A stretch of DNA of 64,000 nucleotides, taken from Natrinema amylolyticus_A (GTDB lineage: Archaea; Halobacteriota; Halobacteria; Halobacteriales; Natrialbaceae). Below, in pieces: positions 7,225 to 15,712 of this stretch. The translations under genes and the position numbers were made by a program. A model generated the notes under the pieces. The model searched no databases, had not been told where the DNA came from, and saw only the letters and a program-made list of their open reading frames with translations. The stretch covers positions 124,001 to 188,000 of the forward strand of contig NZ_JBHUDI010000003.1 of assembly GCF_042678045.1 (NCBI RefSeq). The letters are read 5' to 3'. Positions within the stretch are counted from its first letter, which is position 1, and each line of letters starts with the position of its first letter.

Positions 7225-7631
7225 CGCTGCTCGTTCTCGATAACAATCTGTTGAGCGACTACCTGAACGGTGAAGATGACGCAAGGGAGTTCCTCGAGGA
7301 GTACGAGCAGGATCGGTGGGGAGTCTCCTCTATCGTCCTCTTTGAGTCTCTCATGGGTAGCCTCTACGGGTATATCGATGCTTCTCCGGGCGAAATCACC
7401 CGGGCTGTGAACGTCTCAATGGAGATCCTCGAGACGACAGAAGAGACTGCGATGGAGGCACACGGCTTACAAGAAGAACTCCAGGATCGAGGAGCACCAG
7501 TCGATCAACTCGATGCACTGATCGCTGCCTCTGCTCAAGAACATGTGGGACGGTTCGCGACGGCGGAGAAGCAGTTCTGGACGGATGACGTTCAGGAAGT
7601 CATCCCCGTCGCTAAGTACGATCCATACTAA
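7221..7631 (+). CDS. vapC: VapC-type PIN-domain toxin
   Basis: This 136-aa PIN-domain ribonuclease starts at GTG 7221. The first acidic residue is D7 in LLVLDNNLL, followed by E43 in SSIVLFESLMG, and the C-terminal acidic cluster VDQLDALIAASAQE supplies the last metal ligands. These are the hallmarks of Mg-dependent VapC toxins that cleave tRNA or mRNA. All key residues are present, so the toxin looks active. It is coupled to vapB and convergent with the SWIM gene. Confidence 0.85.
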   Translation: MTLLVLDNNLLSDYLNGEDDAREFLEEYEQDRWGVSSIVLFESLMGSLYGYIDASPGEITRAVNVSMEILETTEETAMEAHGLQEELQDRGAPVDQLDALIAASAQEHVGRFATAEKQFWTDDVQEVIPVAKYDPY

Positions 7632-7675
7632 TAGCATCAATAGAGACGGATTCCAGACAACAGCAACGGAGCGAA

Positions 7676-10228
7676 TCAGAATCCTGCCATGTCAAGTTCG
7701 TCGAGAAACGCCGGCCGGTTCGAGTGTTTCTCACGAAGATGCTCAACGAACGCTGCCAGCTCCGCATCCAACCCGAGTTCCTCCATGTCTCGCAAATATT
7801 CAATAACGGTCTTGTAGTGGTCGCGTCCGGTATCGGCCGCCAGATACGGTTCTAGCAGGTCTCGATACGTCTCAAAGTACGCTTCTGGATCGACCTCGGC
7901 GACGGGCTCTCGATACCGCCGAAGCGTCTCGAGGTCGTCACTCTCCAGAACCTTCTCGAAGGCGTTCTCGAGGTCACCCTCCCGGACGTACAGCTCGATC
8001 AGTCGGTCGGGGTCGATCCGGCCAAGTTGGGTTCGCAACCCATGGGAGATCGAGTCCCACTCCTCGGCAGAACTGGCCGACCGCAGATCATCGTAGGCAT
8101 CCCAGTCCTCGAAGCGGACGAACAGAGTCCGCAACACCTCCTGGTAGCGCTCGTCGTCTCGTCCCTGGAAGAACTCGGCTGCCAACTGATGGACGTCGAC
8201 AGCGTGTGGAAACTCCTCCAGTCCGTCCTCAACGACCTCCCGCGCTCGCTCGTCCTGCCCATCGGCTTGTAGCACGTCGACGTATTGGCGGTAGAACTCG
8301 CTCCGTTCGGTATAGACATCCTCGAGGACAGCAGCTACCTGCTCGCGTTCCTCGAGTTCTGAGAGGATCCACAAATAGGTCGACAGGAGCTGTTGCTCAT
8401 CCACAGAAAAATTCGACTGTTGTGCAGGACGATCGTCATCGCCTCGAGACCCGGCCGTCCCCGCGTTCTCGCCCGGTCGTGGCTCCATGTCCTCGAGAAT
8501 CGTCGTGAGCGTCTCACCGACAAAATCCGTCACCTCGAGCGGGCCGACAGCTAGATGTTCGACATCCAGTTCGCCACCGGTGAACAACTCGACCTCGAGT
8601 CGCCACTGGGTTGGGTCTGGAAGCCACTCGTCGGTCTCGACGGCATCGTCGATGTCTGCTTGTGGTGTCCCACTCTCTGGTCCGGACTCGGCTGTAGCGC
8701 CCGCTCCTGTCTCGTCACTGGCGATACCATCCAGCACTGGAAGATCAGATTGGACGAGCGAGAGCAGGTACTCGAGGTCGTCAGCTGTGGTACACACCTC
8801 ACGGAGGGCACTACTGTAGTAGTCACGGACAAAGCGGAATTCGGCGGACCGGTATTGCTTGTAGAGGTACTCGAGGTGCTCACGCCTCGTCTCGGGATCA
8901 AACTCTGCCTCGCAAAGACACGCAGCGTAAGCATCGATGGCAGACTCGAGTTGGCGACCGTAGTGGCCACTACTGTCATCGATTCGTTCCAGATTCTCGC
9001 GTATCGCCTCTGCCAAAGCCCGGTAGATCTCGAGGGCACGCTCGTACTCGCTGTTTTCCCGATAGGTCGCTGCGAGGTCGTCGTAGTCGGTGAACTCGAG
9101 ATGGGTATCGTATTCGACGATCCCGCGGCGGTCGGTGGCGTTCTCGAATCGGCGGTCGATATCGCGCCTGTAGTCGGCAACGCTCTTTTCGACCGACTGG
9201 CCGACTGTCGCGAGAAACCGCTCTCGAAGAGACTCGTTGTCAGCGAGGACCGAACGCAGAAAGTTCCGGAGCGTCTCGACATCCGCAGTCTCGAGTGCTG
9301 ACTCGAGATCGTCGCCCACTCTCGACGGCTCGAGGGACACGGAATCCGACGTACTCGATGGTTCGTCTGAGGTCGCATCCCCCTGATCTTGGAACTGCTC
9401 AACCATCTCGTCGTATCGGTCTCGCACCGCCAGCAACACGGCGACGATGTGTTTGCAGTCGCCGGCATAGTCGTACGGACAAGAACACCAGCCATCAAAG
9501 TTCTCGGCAGAGAGGTCCACCGTCGTTCGATATTCCCGGCTCCCCCGTACCTTTGCAGTCACCTCAGATCCCTCAATCGTGAGGTCCCGTATACGCCCTT
9601 CTTCGAAGTAGGAGACGCCGCGCTGGAACGACTGTGCGGTACAGAGATTTCGAATCGCGTCGCGGGTCGGCTCGTGAACCTCGGTGACGGACACGTCAGC
9701 GCTGGTCCTGTTTCGGTCTCGAGATTCAGAGCACGAGCCTGAATCGGAACGAGAACCTGAACCGGACGAGCCGGGAGACCATGACCAGTCTTCGAGTGGC
9801 ACACGATCGGCAACTGCGGGCGTCCCCCTTGCCTCGACCTCCTCGAGAAAGCCGATGGCGGTTTCTGTCGGGTCGACGTTCCCCCAGCCGTGGTGGGTCC
9901 CCCAGAACTCCGTTGCCCACACGAGTTCGTCGTCGACGACGATACCGACATTTCCCACGATGTCCTCCCGGTCGCGATACCGTTTGGAGGGGGCACCGCC
10001 GAGCCCTTTTTGGAGTGTTTGATTATACGTGAAATCGTCCCAGGCGTCCTCGAGTGACCGGGTCTCTGTCTCACCGACGAACTCTGGCGGCGGCGCTCGC
10101 TGTGGATCGACCTGTACAACTTCGACTGGGATCGCGTGTTCCTCGTGGATCGACTCAAGTAACTCGAGTGTCCGACGGTGATCGACCCCGACGTCCGCTT
10201 CGGCGTAGTACCGGAGTTTCATTGTCAC
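7676..10228 (-). CDS. SWIM zinc-finger protein with long helical repeat region
   Basis: This is an 850-aa protein. The N-terminal 1-145 form a separate domain that starts like a thioredoxin-fold or small redox-type strand (KLRYYAEADVGVDHRRTLELLE). A Ser-rich linker follows (about 150-175). A SWIM zinc finger lies at about 245-262 (C248, C250, C258, H260 in CSCPY..DCKH). Residues about 300-840 are mostly helical, with TPR-like stretches (YERALEIYRALAEA, DERAREVVEDGLEEF). SWIM fingers bind DNA or protein, and haloarchaeal SWIM proteins are often linked to helicases. A TATA-like ATATATAAG (10300-10308) lies upstream. A role in DNA repair or defence is possible but unproven. Confidence 0.75.
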   Translation of the reverse strand: MTMKLRYYAEADVGVDHRRTLELLESIHEEHAIPVEVVQVDPQRAPPPEFVGETETRSLEDAWDDFTYNQTLQKGLGGAPSKRYRDREDIVGNVGIVVDDELVWATEFWGTHHGWGNVDPTETAIGFLEEVEARGTPAVADRVPLEDWSWSPGSSGSGSRSDSGSCSESRDRNRTSADVSVTEVHEPTRDAIRNLCTAQSFQRGVSYFEEGRIRDLTIEGSEVTAKVRGSREYRTTVDLSAENFDGWCSCPYDYAGDCKHIVAVLLAVRDRYDEMVEQFQDQGDATSDEPSSTSDSVSLEPSRVGDDLESALETADVETLRNFLRSVLADNESLRERFLATVGQSVEKSVADYRRDIDRRFENATDRRGIVEYDTHLEFTDYDDLAATYRENSEYERALEIYRALAEAIRENLERIDDSSGHYGRQLESAIDAYAACLCEAEFDPETRREHLEYLYKQYRSAEFRFVRDYYSSALREVCTTADDLEYLLSLVQSDLPVLDGIASDETGAGATAESGPESGTPQADIDDAVETDEWLPDPTQWRLEVELFTGGELDVEHLAVGPLEVTDFVGETLTTILEDMEPRPGENAGTAGSRGDDDRPAQQSNFSVDEQQLLSTYLWILSELEEREQVAAVLEDVYTERSEFYRQYVDVLQADGQDERAREVVEDGLEEFPHAVDVHQLAAEFFQGRDDERYQEVLRTLFVRFEDWDAYDDLRSASSAEEWDSISHGLRTQLGRIDPDRLIELYVREGDLENAFEKVLESDDLETLRRYREPVAEVDPEAYFETYRDLLEPYLAADTGRDHYKTVIEYLRDMEELGLDAELAAFVEHLREKHSNRPAFLDELDMAGF

Positions 10229-10570
10229 CTTGAGTGCGTACGCGAGAGTACAAACGATCGCGTCTTGGTGGCTTTGGTATATGGGAAAGAAATACGGCCA
10301 TATATAAGATTTCAGGGACCACCGGAAGAAAACCGCTCTTGGACCTACAGCGGTGTCGATGGTCGTCTGATGCCCCCTTCTCCGGGCTCACCGTCCGACC
10401 GGTCCGTATTGCGAACATCGTCGGCGCCCGACTCTGGGACACCCTGATCTCCGACGTCATCAAGACACTCCGCAAAAACGCGAGCCACCGTGTAGGGGCG
10501 AGGCGACGGGGTACGAACCGCCAGGTCGCGGCGGCCACGCTTCCTCACTGGTGTCGGTCGCGACGCTGGC
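10229..10570. other. Intergenic region, SWIM-gene promoter side
   Basis: No convincing gene was found in this 342-bp stretch. A TATA-like box for the minus-strand SWIM gene lies at 10300-10308, which would give a leader of roughly 45 nt. The remainder is GC-rich, with frames on both strands lacking acidic composition. Confidence 0.5.
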
Positions 10571-11713
10571 TCACGCTGACGTGCGCTCGTCGATCAGCCA
10601 CATCTGTTCTTCAGTGATCGTCCCGTCCGTGCCGATCACCCAAGCAATGATCGGACAGCCGTGACAGCCGCTGTCGAGAGACAGCGCTGCGGTGTCGGCG
10701 GCCCCGCTGACGTCGCTCACGCCAGGGATGCGGTCCGCATGCCCGAGCCACCAGATAACGCGATCGAGGCGCCCGTTGGGATGCGTTACGGCCAGTTCGA
10801 GGTCGCGAGCCGCATCACGACTGACGGAAAGCGAGTCGGCGGCCGGCCGTTTCCCGTCGATAGCCGGCGCTGGAGTCCCGGTCGGAGACACGTGGACCGT
10901 CCAGGTCGCTCGGTGGTTCGTCTCGTCGCCGTCGACGGCGGCCGCCACCTCGTAGGTTCCCGGCGATTCGAAGGTGTGACGCCAGTACTCGGCCCCCTGA
11001 TGGCTGTAATAGGCGGTGTGCCACGGCCCCAGTGAGTGTCCCTCGTACGTTTCATCGACAAACCAGTGTGTTCTGCCGCCGTATGCACCGAGTGCGTCGG
11101 ATTCGATGTCAAATAAGACATCTGTATCCGGCTGCACAGTGATCTCGCGGGCGGGCGTTGTCTGCGCGGCGGCCAGTTCATCGACGGCGCGCACGTTGAC
11201 CGTGCGTTCGGCCACAGCGGTCGCGGTCTCGAACCGAACCGTCACGGTATCGGGTTGTGCACCAGGATACGTTCGATAACTCCCTGGGTCGAGCGGTTTC
11301 GTCTCTCCGGGCGCGACCGTCGTCGTGATCGTCACTCGCTGCTCGCCATCGACAACGTAGTCGATTGCTGGGCGGATTTCTGTCTCACCTGTGTTCTCGA
11401 TTTCGGCGGCCACCTCGAGCAGGTCGCCGCCCACAACGGGCCCGTTCGTCGAAGTGATCCGCAGCGACTCAGCACCTGTTGATTCCGTCTGATCCGCCGT
11501 TGTATCGTCCTCGCCACGATCCTGATCTGCGGTTGTGGTGCCCTCACTCTCAGCCAGAGCCGCCGGCGTCTCAGCGTTGTGCCCAGTCTGGCCTGTGATC
11601 GTCTCGTCCTTGCCGCCATATCTGCGGCCCGCAACGAGTGAGCCCACACCCAGGGCGCCGAAGAGATACGATCGGCGGCCGAGATGTGATCGGTCGGGGT
11701 CAGTTCCGTCCAT
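10571..11713 (-). CDS. Tat-exported surface protein with Ig-like domains
   Basis: This is a 380-aa protein from ATG 11713; an ATG at 11728 adds five residues. The N-terminus has a Tat signal: GRRSYLFGALGVGSLVAG (RR followed by hydrophobic residues). A Thr/Glu/Asp-rich linker follows (about 35-75). Residues about 80-175 look like a CARDB/Ig-type beta domain (GDLLEVAAEIENTGETE), common in archaeal surface proteins. Residues 180-270 form a second PKD/Ig-like domain (FESPGTYEVAAAV). The final part contains CHGC and an IAWVIGTDG strand. A structural or adhesive cell-surface role is likely. There are no membrane anchors beyond the signal. Confidence 0.75.
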   Translation of the reverse strand: MDGTDPDRSHLGRRSYLFGALGVGSLVAGRRYGGKDETITGQTGHNAETPAALAESEGTTTADQDRGEDDTTADQTESTGAESLRITSTNGPVVGGDLLEVAAEIENTGETEIRPAIDYVVDGEQRVTITTTVAPGETKPLDPGSYRTYPGAQPDTVTVRFETATAVAERTVNVRAVDELAAAQTTPAREITVQPDTDVLFDIESDALGAYGGRTHWFVDETYEGHSLGPWHTAYYSHQGAEYWRHTFESPGTYEVAAAVDGDETNHRATWTVHVSPTGTPAPAIDGKRPAADSLSVSRDAARDLELAVTHPNGRLDRVIWWLGHADRIPGVSDVSGAADTAALSLDSGCHGCPIIAWVIGTDGTITEEQMWLIDERTSA

Positions 11714-11728
11714 AGCAGCTCGAGCCAA

Positions 11729-12443
11729 CAGCCCCGTGACCTTCAGTATGCACTGCCCGTCACTGGCCGTGAGATATTCATCAAGACCCTTCTACTTTCA
11801 GGAAGTCTTTCTATTCGCCTGAATCCTCTACGAACGGGACTGTTCTAGACAGCTGTCTCCAACGGCGCGTCTACACGAAAACAGACAGGTGACAGGTAGA
11901 GCTCTCCCCGTTTACATTGTCCTCTAAATAGAACAGCAACTCAATTATGTATTGGAGCGACTGTCAGGTCAATCAAGACAATCGTTTGGTCGGTTGAAGC
12001 GCGATGATACACAGAAACAGTGTGTCGCTCCGTCGGCCCGAGCGGCGACGGCCGGCACTGTCACGCCTGACCACCGAAGCCACACCTACGCTCGAGACAA
12101 TATCAGAGAGGATTGCAACGAGTTCGAGAACCACATTGCGAGCGAGGGCACGTGGGGCATCAGTAACGGGCGTCAGCGTTTGCGGAGCATCCTGCAACGC
12201 AGGTCTGTGGCGTTTCTGCGTCGATCATATGTGACCGGCACCTTCAGTGACTATGATACTGGTTGGCAAGAACAGTCACGGATCAGGTGGGTGACTCGGT
12301 TGTCCTGCCACCACGCATTCGTGTTACCGGCTCTGACGTCGCGCTTCGATCACCCGGTGTCGCCGTTGACGACAGCACGGTTCGCTCAGGGGGAAATGTA
12401 GCTGATTAACTGTGTGCGCCGCGGTCCAGTTCACCGAACGCGG
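11729..12443. other. Gene-poor 715-bp stretch
   Basis: Frames on both strands here (for example 11952-12401 plus and 11973-12197 minus) have unusual composition (few acidic residues, many R and S) and no domain I recognise. The part around 11830-11960 is AT-richer. It may contain degraded mobile DNA, but nothing definite can be read from it. Confidence 0.4.
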
Positions 12444-12803
12444 TCACCGCACTTCCTCCATCTCGTCAGTTTTCAACTCCTCGAGATGCTCCTCACCGTA
12501 CTGCTCGTCTGCAGTCTGGTGGTGCTGGTGAAGCCGGTAGGCGGCTCGAAGCCGGTCCTCGTTGTCTGTGATTGCCCAGTACGGCCGCTTGTGCCGCACA
12601 AGACCTCGTTCCTTCAGTCGCGAGAGGATCGCACTGACGGCGTCCGTATCCAGTTCGAGTTGGTCAGCAATCGTCGCCGCCTTCCACGCTCGGTCGTCGT
12701 TCTCATCAAGGAATAGCACGATCCGCTCGGTGTCGTTTTGTTCCTCGAATTCGTCGTCGTCGGCGTTCTCGAACTCGTCGATATCGATGGTGCCGCTCGA
12801 CAT
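12444..12803 (-). CDS. MarR-like winged-helix regulator
   Basis: This 119-aa protein has an acidic N-terminal arm (EFENADDDEFEEQNDTE) followed by a winged helix at about 30-85: WKAATIADQLELDTDAVSAI as recognition region and LKERGLVRHKRPYWAI as wing. A helical acidic tail (YGEEHLEELKTDEME) follows. Such proteins in haloarchaea often precede a MazF/PemK-type toxin and behave as antitoxin-like regulators. Here no toxin frame can be found downstream (12300-12443), so it may be an orphan. Function inferred from the fold only. Confidence 0.8.
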   Translation of the reverse strand: MSSGTIDIDEFENADDDEFEEQNDTERIVLFLDENDDRAWKAATIADQLELDTDAVSAILSRLKERGLVRHKRPYWAITDNEDRLRAAYRLHQHHQTADEQYGEEHLEELKTDEMEEVR

Positions 12804-12992
12804 AAATCACTGTTGGTACCATGGGACAATAGCTGTTTGGGTGTTTGTTACAGGGTTAGAAAGCTCACATCTAAAGGCCAGTCTGACTCTGTCATTCACT
12901 CTGTCGGCGTCGTAATGAGGTGCTCCTCAAGGTCGCGCGTCCAGTACGTCGCTGGTCCTCCGGGACTACAGTGCACAGAGAACTGGAGTGAT

Positions 12993-13144
12993 CCCTCGAG
13001 TGGTTCTCGGCGGTCACTTCGAAATACACCCTCGAGTGGTTCTCGGCGGTCACTTCGAAATACACCCTCGAGTGGTTCTCGGCGGTCACTTCGAAATACA
13101 CCCTCGAGTGGTTCTCGGCGGTCACTTCGAAATACACCCTCGAG
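12993..13144. repeat. Tandem array of a 36-bp unit (4 full copies plus 8 bp)
   Basis: Units begin at 12993, 13029, 13065 and 13101 and are identical; a partial unit CCCTCGAG follows at 13137-13144. Each unit begins CCCTCGAGTGG and contains TCGGCGGTCACTTCG. Because 36 is a multiple of three, long frames run through on both strands (12-residue repeats); these are artefacts of the period rather than gene evidence. A short dyad GACAAC-a-GTTGTC (13158-13170) follows. The layout resembles an iteron or multi-site protein-binding region. A diverged single copy lies at 3659. Confidence 0.9.
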
Positions 13145-13273
13145 TAACTATACCGGAGACAACAGTTGTCCGTGGATTCCATCGAACGTCTCCCCCTCTG
13201 CCACTCATAGCCGTTGGTCCCAAGTCGGTTTCTTACCGATACGTTCAAAAGAGAGATGATTGAACACTAACCA

Positions 13274-13486
13274 GTGGCCAATATCGAACTCGACCTCAAT
13301 GATGAAGTGATTATGGTTGAGGATCACGACCAGCAACAGCAACTGATAGCCACAAAAAGCGGCAACACATGGCGTGTACTCGTGGGGCCGATCAACGAAT
13401 CGAACCAACTCGCAAATCGAACGACTGTGAATACGCCCACACAGGCCCTCGTCGAAACGTTGCGGTGGCTTGCTGAAGATGAGTGA
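13274..13486 (+). CDS. Small hypothetical protein
   Basis: This 70-aa protein starts at GTG 13274 (VANIELDLNDEVIMVED). It has acidic composition and ends TPTQALVETLRWLAEDE, a helix. The middle (QLIATKSGNTWRVLVG) reads as a beta hairpin. The composition matches other haloarchaeal proteins and differs from shadow frames. No family recognised. It lies 90 nt beyond the 36-bp array and its dyad, so it could be regulated from there. Confidence 0.5.
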   Translation: MANIELDLNDEVIMVEDHDQQQQLIATKSGNTWRVLVGPINESNQLANRTTVNTPTQALVETLRWLAEDE

Positions 13487-13619
13487 AGAGAATCATGTCC
13501 GAACACCCATCCAAGTGAAAAATCCAGCGATAGATGGTGTCTGCCGACGAATCAACTATCGCGAACTGAGCTTCTTCTGAGAGCTACTGCTGTCTAGTGC
13601 AGGTTCTTTGGCCCAGGTG

Positions 13620-13850
13620 GGCACTGTCTAGATAAGGAAAACCGCAGGACTGAGAGATAGTGAAGTGGTGGCATCAGCTGTGAAACCACCATCTATATTC
13701 TGACAGAACGACACACTGTTCCATGAGCGTCGAAAATTCAGCTGTTTCAGCATATTTCTCACAAAAAGTGACTATTCCCGATTTCACTGCGACGCCGAAG
13801 CAGACGCTAAAGCGTCGATATACGCCGGAACCTCTTAACTAGACAGTGCC
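13620..13850. mobile_element. 231-bp MITE-like element with 17-bp terminal inverted repeats
   Basis: GGCACTGTCTAGATAAG (13620-13636) and the complement of CTTAACTAGACAGTGCC (13834-13850) match at 16 of 17 positions. The 231-bp body has no coding capacity. Non-autonomous elements of this form move with a matching transposase elsewhere; GGCACTGTCTAG-type ends are reminiscent of haloarchaeal IS6-like elements, but I cannot confirm that. Eight-base flanks (CCCAGGTG and GGCAGGAA) are not identical, so no target duplication is visible. Confidence 0.75.
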
Positions 13851-13999
13851 GGCAGGAACCGACTTACCTCGTCCGGTGGCGTTCCTGGACTACATCGAAT
13901 ACCATCCTCGAGACTACTCTTCATCATTCAACCCTGGCAGTTACAGGGTTCTTACTGAAGCCAACAGCCGTCGACCAGCCTCACAACCGGCGCACACCA

Positions 14000-14434
14000 A
14001 TGGCACCAGCAATCACTCACTTTCTCGTCGGTGCATCGCTTCTCTTGTTGCTCACCATACCCATAGCGCTCCGATACAGACTGGCTCCATGGATACCGCT
14101 ATGGCTCGTCGCGCTTGGTGGAATCTGGGGCCTAGGGCCTGATATTCATCATATCGTATCAATACACAAACCCGAGTTGCGCATGTTTCACGATTCGTCC
14201 TGGGCCAACCTCTTCGCATTCCACCATATGCTTGACCGGCCAGTTGTCCGCGCACAGTATACTGCGAGCGTCTTCGGCTCGATCTTGGGCTTTCTCGGCA
14301 CCGCCACGATATTCATGGTGGCAACGGAACTCCGTGCCCGAACTAATCTTACCGATACAGCCGCCCCCCACCTCGTCGCACTTGGCGTGGCACTGCTTCT
14401 CCTCTTGTTGGTTGTCGCCGCTACGAGCAGTTGA
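14000..14434 (+). CDS. Four-TM membrane protein
   Basis: This 144-aa protein has hydrophobic segments at about 6-24 (ITHFLVGASLLLLLTIPIAL), 31-48 (PLWLVALGGIWGLGPDIH), 90-108 (SVFGSILGFLGTATIFMVA) and 122-142 (PHLVALGVALLLLLLVVAA). The short loop after TM2 has HHIVSIHKP and HDSSWANLFAFHH, histidines that could bind metal. The layout with DIHH resembles small haloarchaeal membrane proteins related to metal-dependent hydrolase-like YdjM/LexA-binding membrane families, a tentative link. No operon partner; it follows the MITE. Confidence 0.65.
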   Translation: MAPAITHFLVGASLLLLLTIPIALRYRLAPWIPLWLVALGGIWGLGPDIHHIVSIHKPELRMFHDSSWANLFAFHHMLDRPVVRAQYTASVFGSILGFLGTATIFMVATELRARTNLTDTAAPHLVALGVALLLLLLVVAATSS

Positions 14435-14547
14435 TCCGACCAAGAGCGCCATAGAATTCGTCCGCGGTGGTGGTCATACACGTCTACAGCGAATTGACCG
14501 GTAAGTCGGTGTGCGAACAGACCAGAATGACACATCCACAGTGATCG

Positions 14548-15528
14548 TCAGTCGTGAACTTCTGCGCCGGTTCGAAAACTCGTCAGTTCGTCGATGCGGG
14601 TTTCCAGGTCTTCGATCTCTTCGCGTAGCTCTTCGGCACCCTCCTCTTCTGAGGCGGCAAGTTGATCCTTGAGCCCTTGGAGGCGCGTCTCTTTGCGTTC
14701 TTCATTCACATCGGCCTTGCGGACGTACTCGGATTCTTCAATCTGGTAGATATCGCTCTCGGCCACCTCGGTAACTTCCAGTGCGTCGTCTACCTTGTCG
14801 CGGTCCACGCCCAGTACGCGCTCGCGGTCGATCCCGGCTGCCTCAAGCGTTTCTAGTACTTCCTCCTCATCTCGAAGTGAGCGATTCCGGCGTGTCGTCC
14901 GCTGAACGGAGCCGAACGGACCACTGACCGGTCGATCATGGTGGAGCCGATTGAGGAGGACGTCAGCCACGTCCTGACGGAGGGCGTTCGCGTTGCGCTG
15001 TACATCCGAGAGGAGAGTGTAGATGTTCACTAATGCGTCAGTCTCTCTTTCCTCCAGCGCAGTTACATCGTGTCGCTCGAGTGCATCAATGAGCAAGAGC
15101 GCGTCCGCATACACGTCCAGATCCGGCTCGGTTCGCTCTTGCTCGTCAGTCTCTGGTTTATCTTCGGTGTCAAGTCGCTGGCTGGTGGTCGGTCCCTCTT
15201 TCTCGACGATCACCCCCTGATCCTCGTCGATCTCGAACCGTGGATGAAGACTCAGTACAGCAGGATACGGATCGGCATCGGAAGGGAGTCTGTCGAGTTC
15301 GAAGCCGCCTGGTTCCTTGGTGATCCGTCGATAGAGCGTTTCGAACTGATCGCGCTGAAGTGGCCGTGTCTCGTCGATATCACGCTCGAGAAACTTGATG
15401 ATAACCCGTTGCTCTTGAACGTCAGTAATCCGAAACCGGTTGTGCGACAGTGGCGTAATCAGCGTGGCTCCTTCAGGGAGATCGTCAAGTTCGTCGAGAA
15501 GTGTGTGCCAAGAGACGCTGAATGGCAT
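14548..15528 (-). CDS. Hypothetical protein, divergent neighbour of helicase-nuclease pair
   Basis: This is a 326-aa protein starting MPFSVSWHTLLDELDDLPEG. The N-terminal 1-95 are beta-rich (ATLITPLSHNRFRITDVQEQ). A Glu-rich linker (about 105-135) leads to a helical domain (about 138-195, LLLIDALERHDVTALEE). The C-terminus (about 275-318) is a coiled coil (LQGLKDQLAASEEEGAEEL). No family recognised. It is transcribed away from the XPB-Bax1 pair and shares the 15529-15712 intergenic region with it, so co-regulation is possible. It could be a structural or regulatory partner. Confidence 0.65.
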   Translation of the reverse strand: MPFSVSWHTLLDELDDLPEGATLITPLSHNRFRITDVQEQRVIIKFLERDIDETRPLQRDQFETLYRRITKEPGGFELDRLPSDADPYPAVLSLHPRFEIDEDQGVIVEKEGPTTSQRLDTEDKPETDEQERTEPDLDVYADALLLIDALERHDVTALEERETDALVNIYTLLSDVQRNANALRQDVADVLLNRLHHDRPVSGPFGSVQRTTRRNRSLRDEEEVLETLEAAGIDRERVLGVDRDKVDDALEVTEVAESDIYQIEESEYVRKADVNEERKETRLQGLKDQLAASEEEGAEELREEIEDLETRIDELTSFRTGAEVHD

Positions 15529-15712
15529 ACCAAGAGTTGGTCAGCAATTGTCAAAGACCTGTGGGTCACCGTTCTCTGTGGCGTAGTTGAATAACAATTC
15601 ACCCTCAGAACGCTTCTCGAGTCATCCTGGTGAACGCCTTCACAGAACGACCGGCGGTCAAATATATCCAGCAAACCCAAGTACGGCATCGGCCGTAGAC
15701 GGTTGTAGTTGC

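Noticed and set aside
11952..12401. 149-aa plus-strand frame
   Set aside because: Composition is atypical, no domain is visible, and there is no start signal; kept as a gene-poor stretch.
12988..13263. Repetitive protein-coding frames (12-residue repeats) on both strands of the 36-bp array
   Set aside because: A 36-bp identical unit without stops keeps frames open by itself; composition is not haloarchaeal and both strands behave alike.
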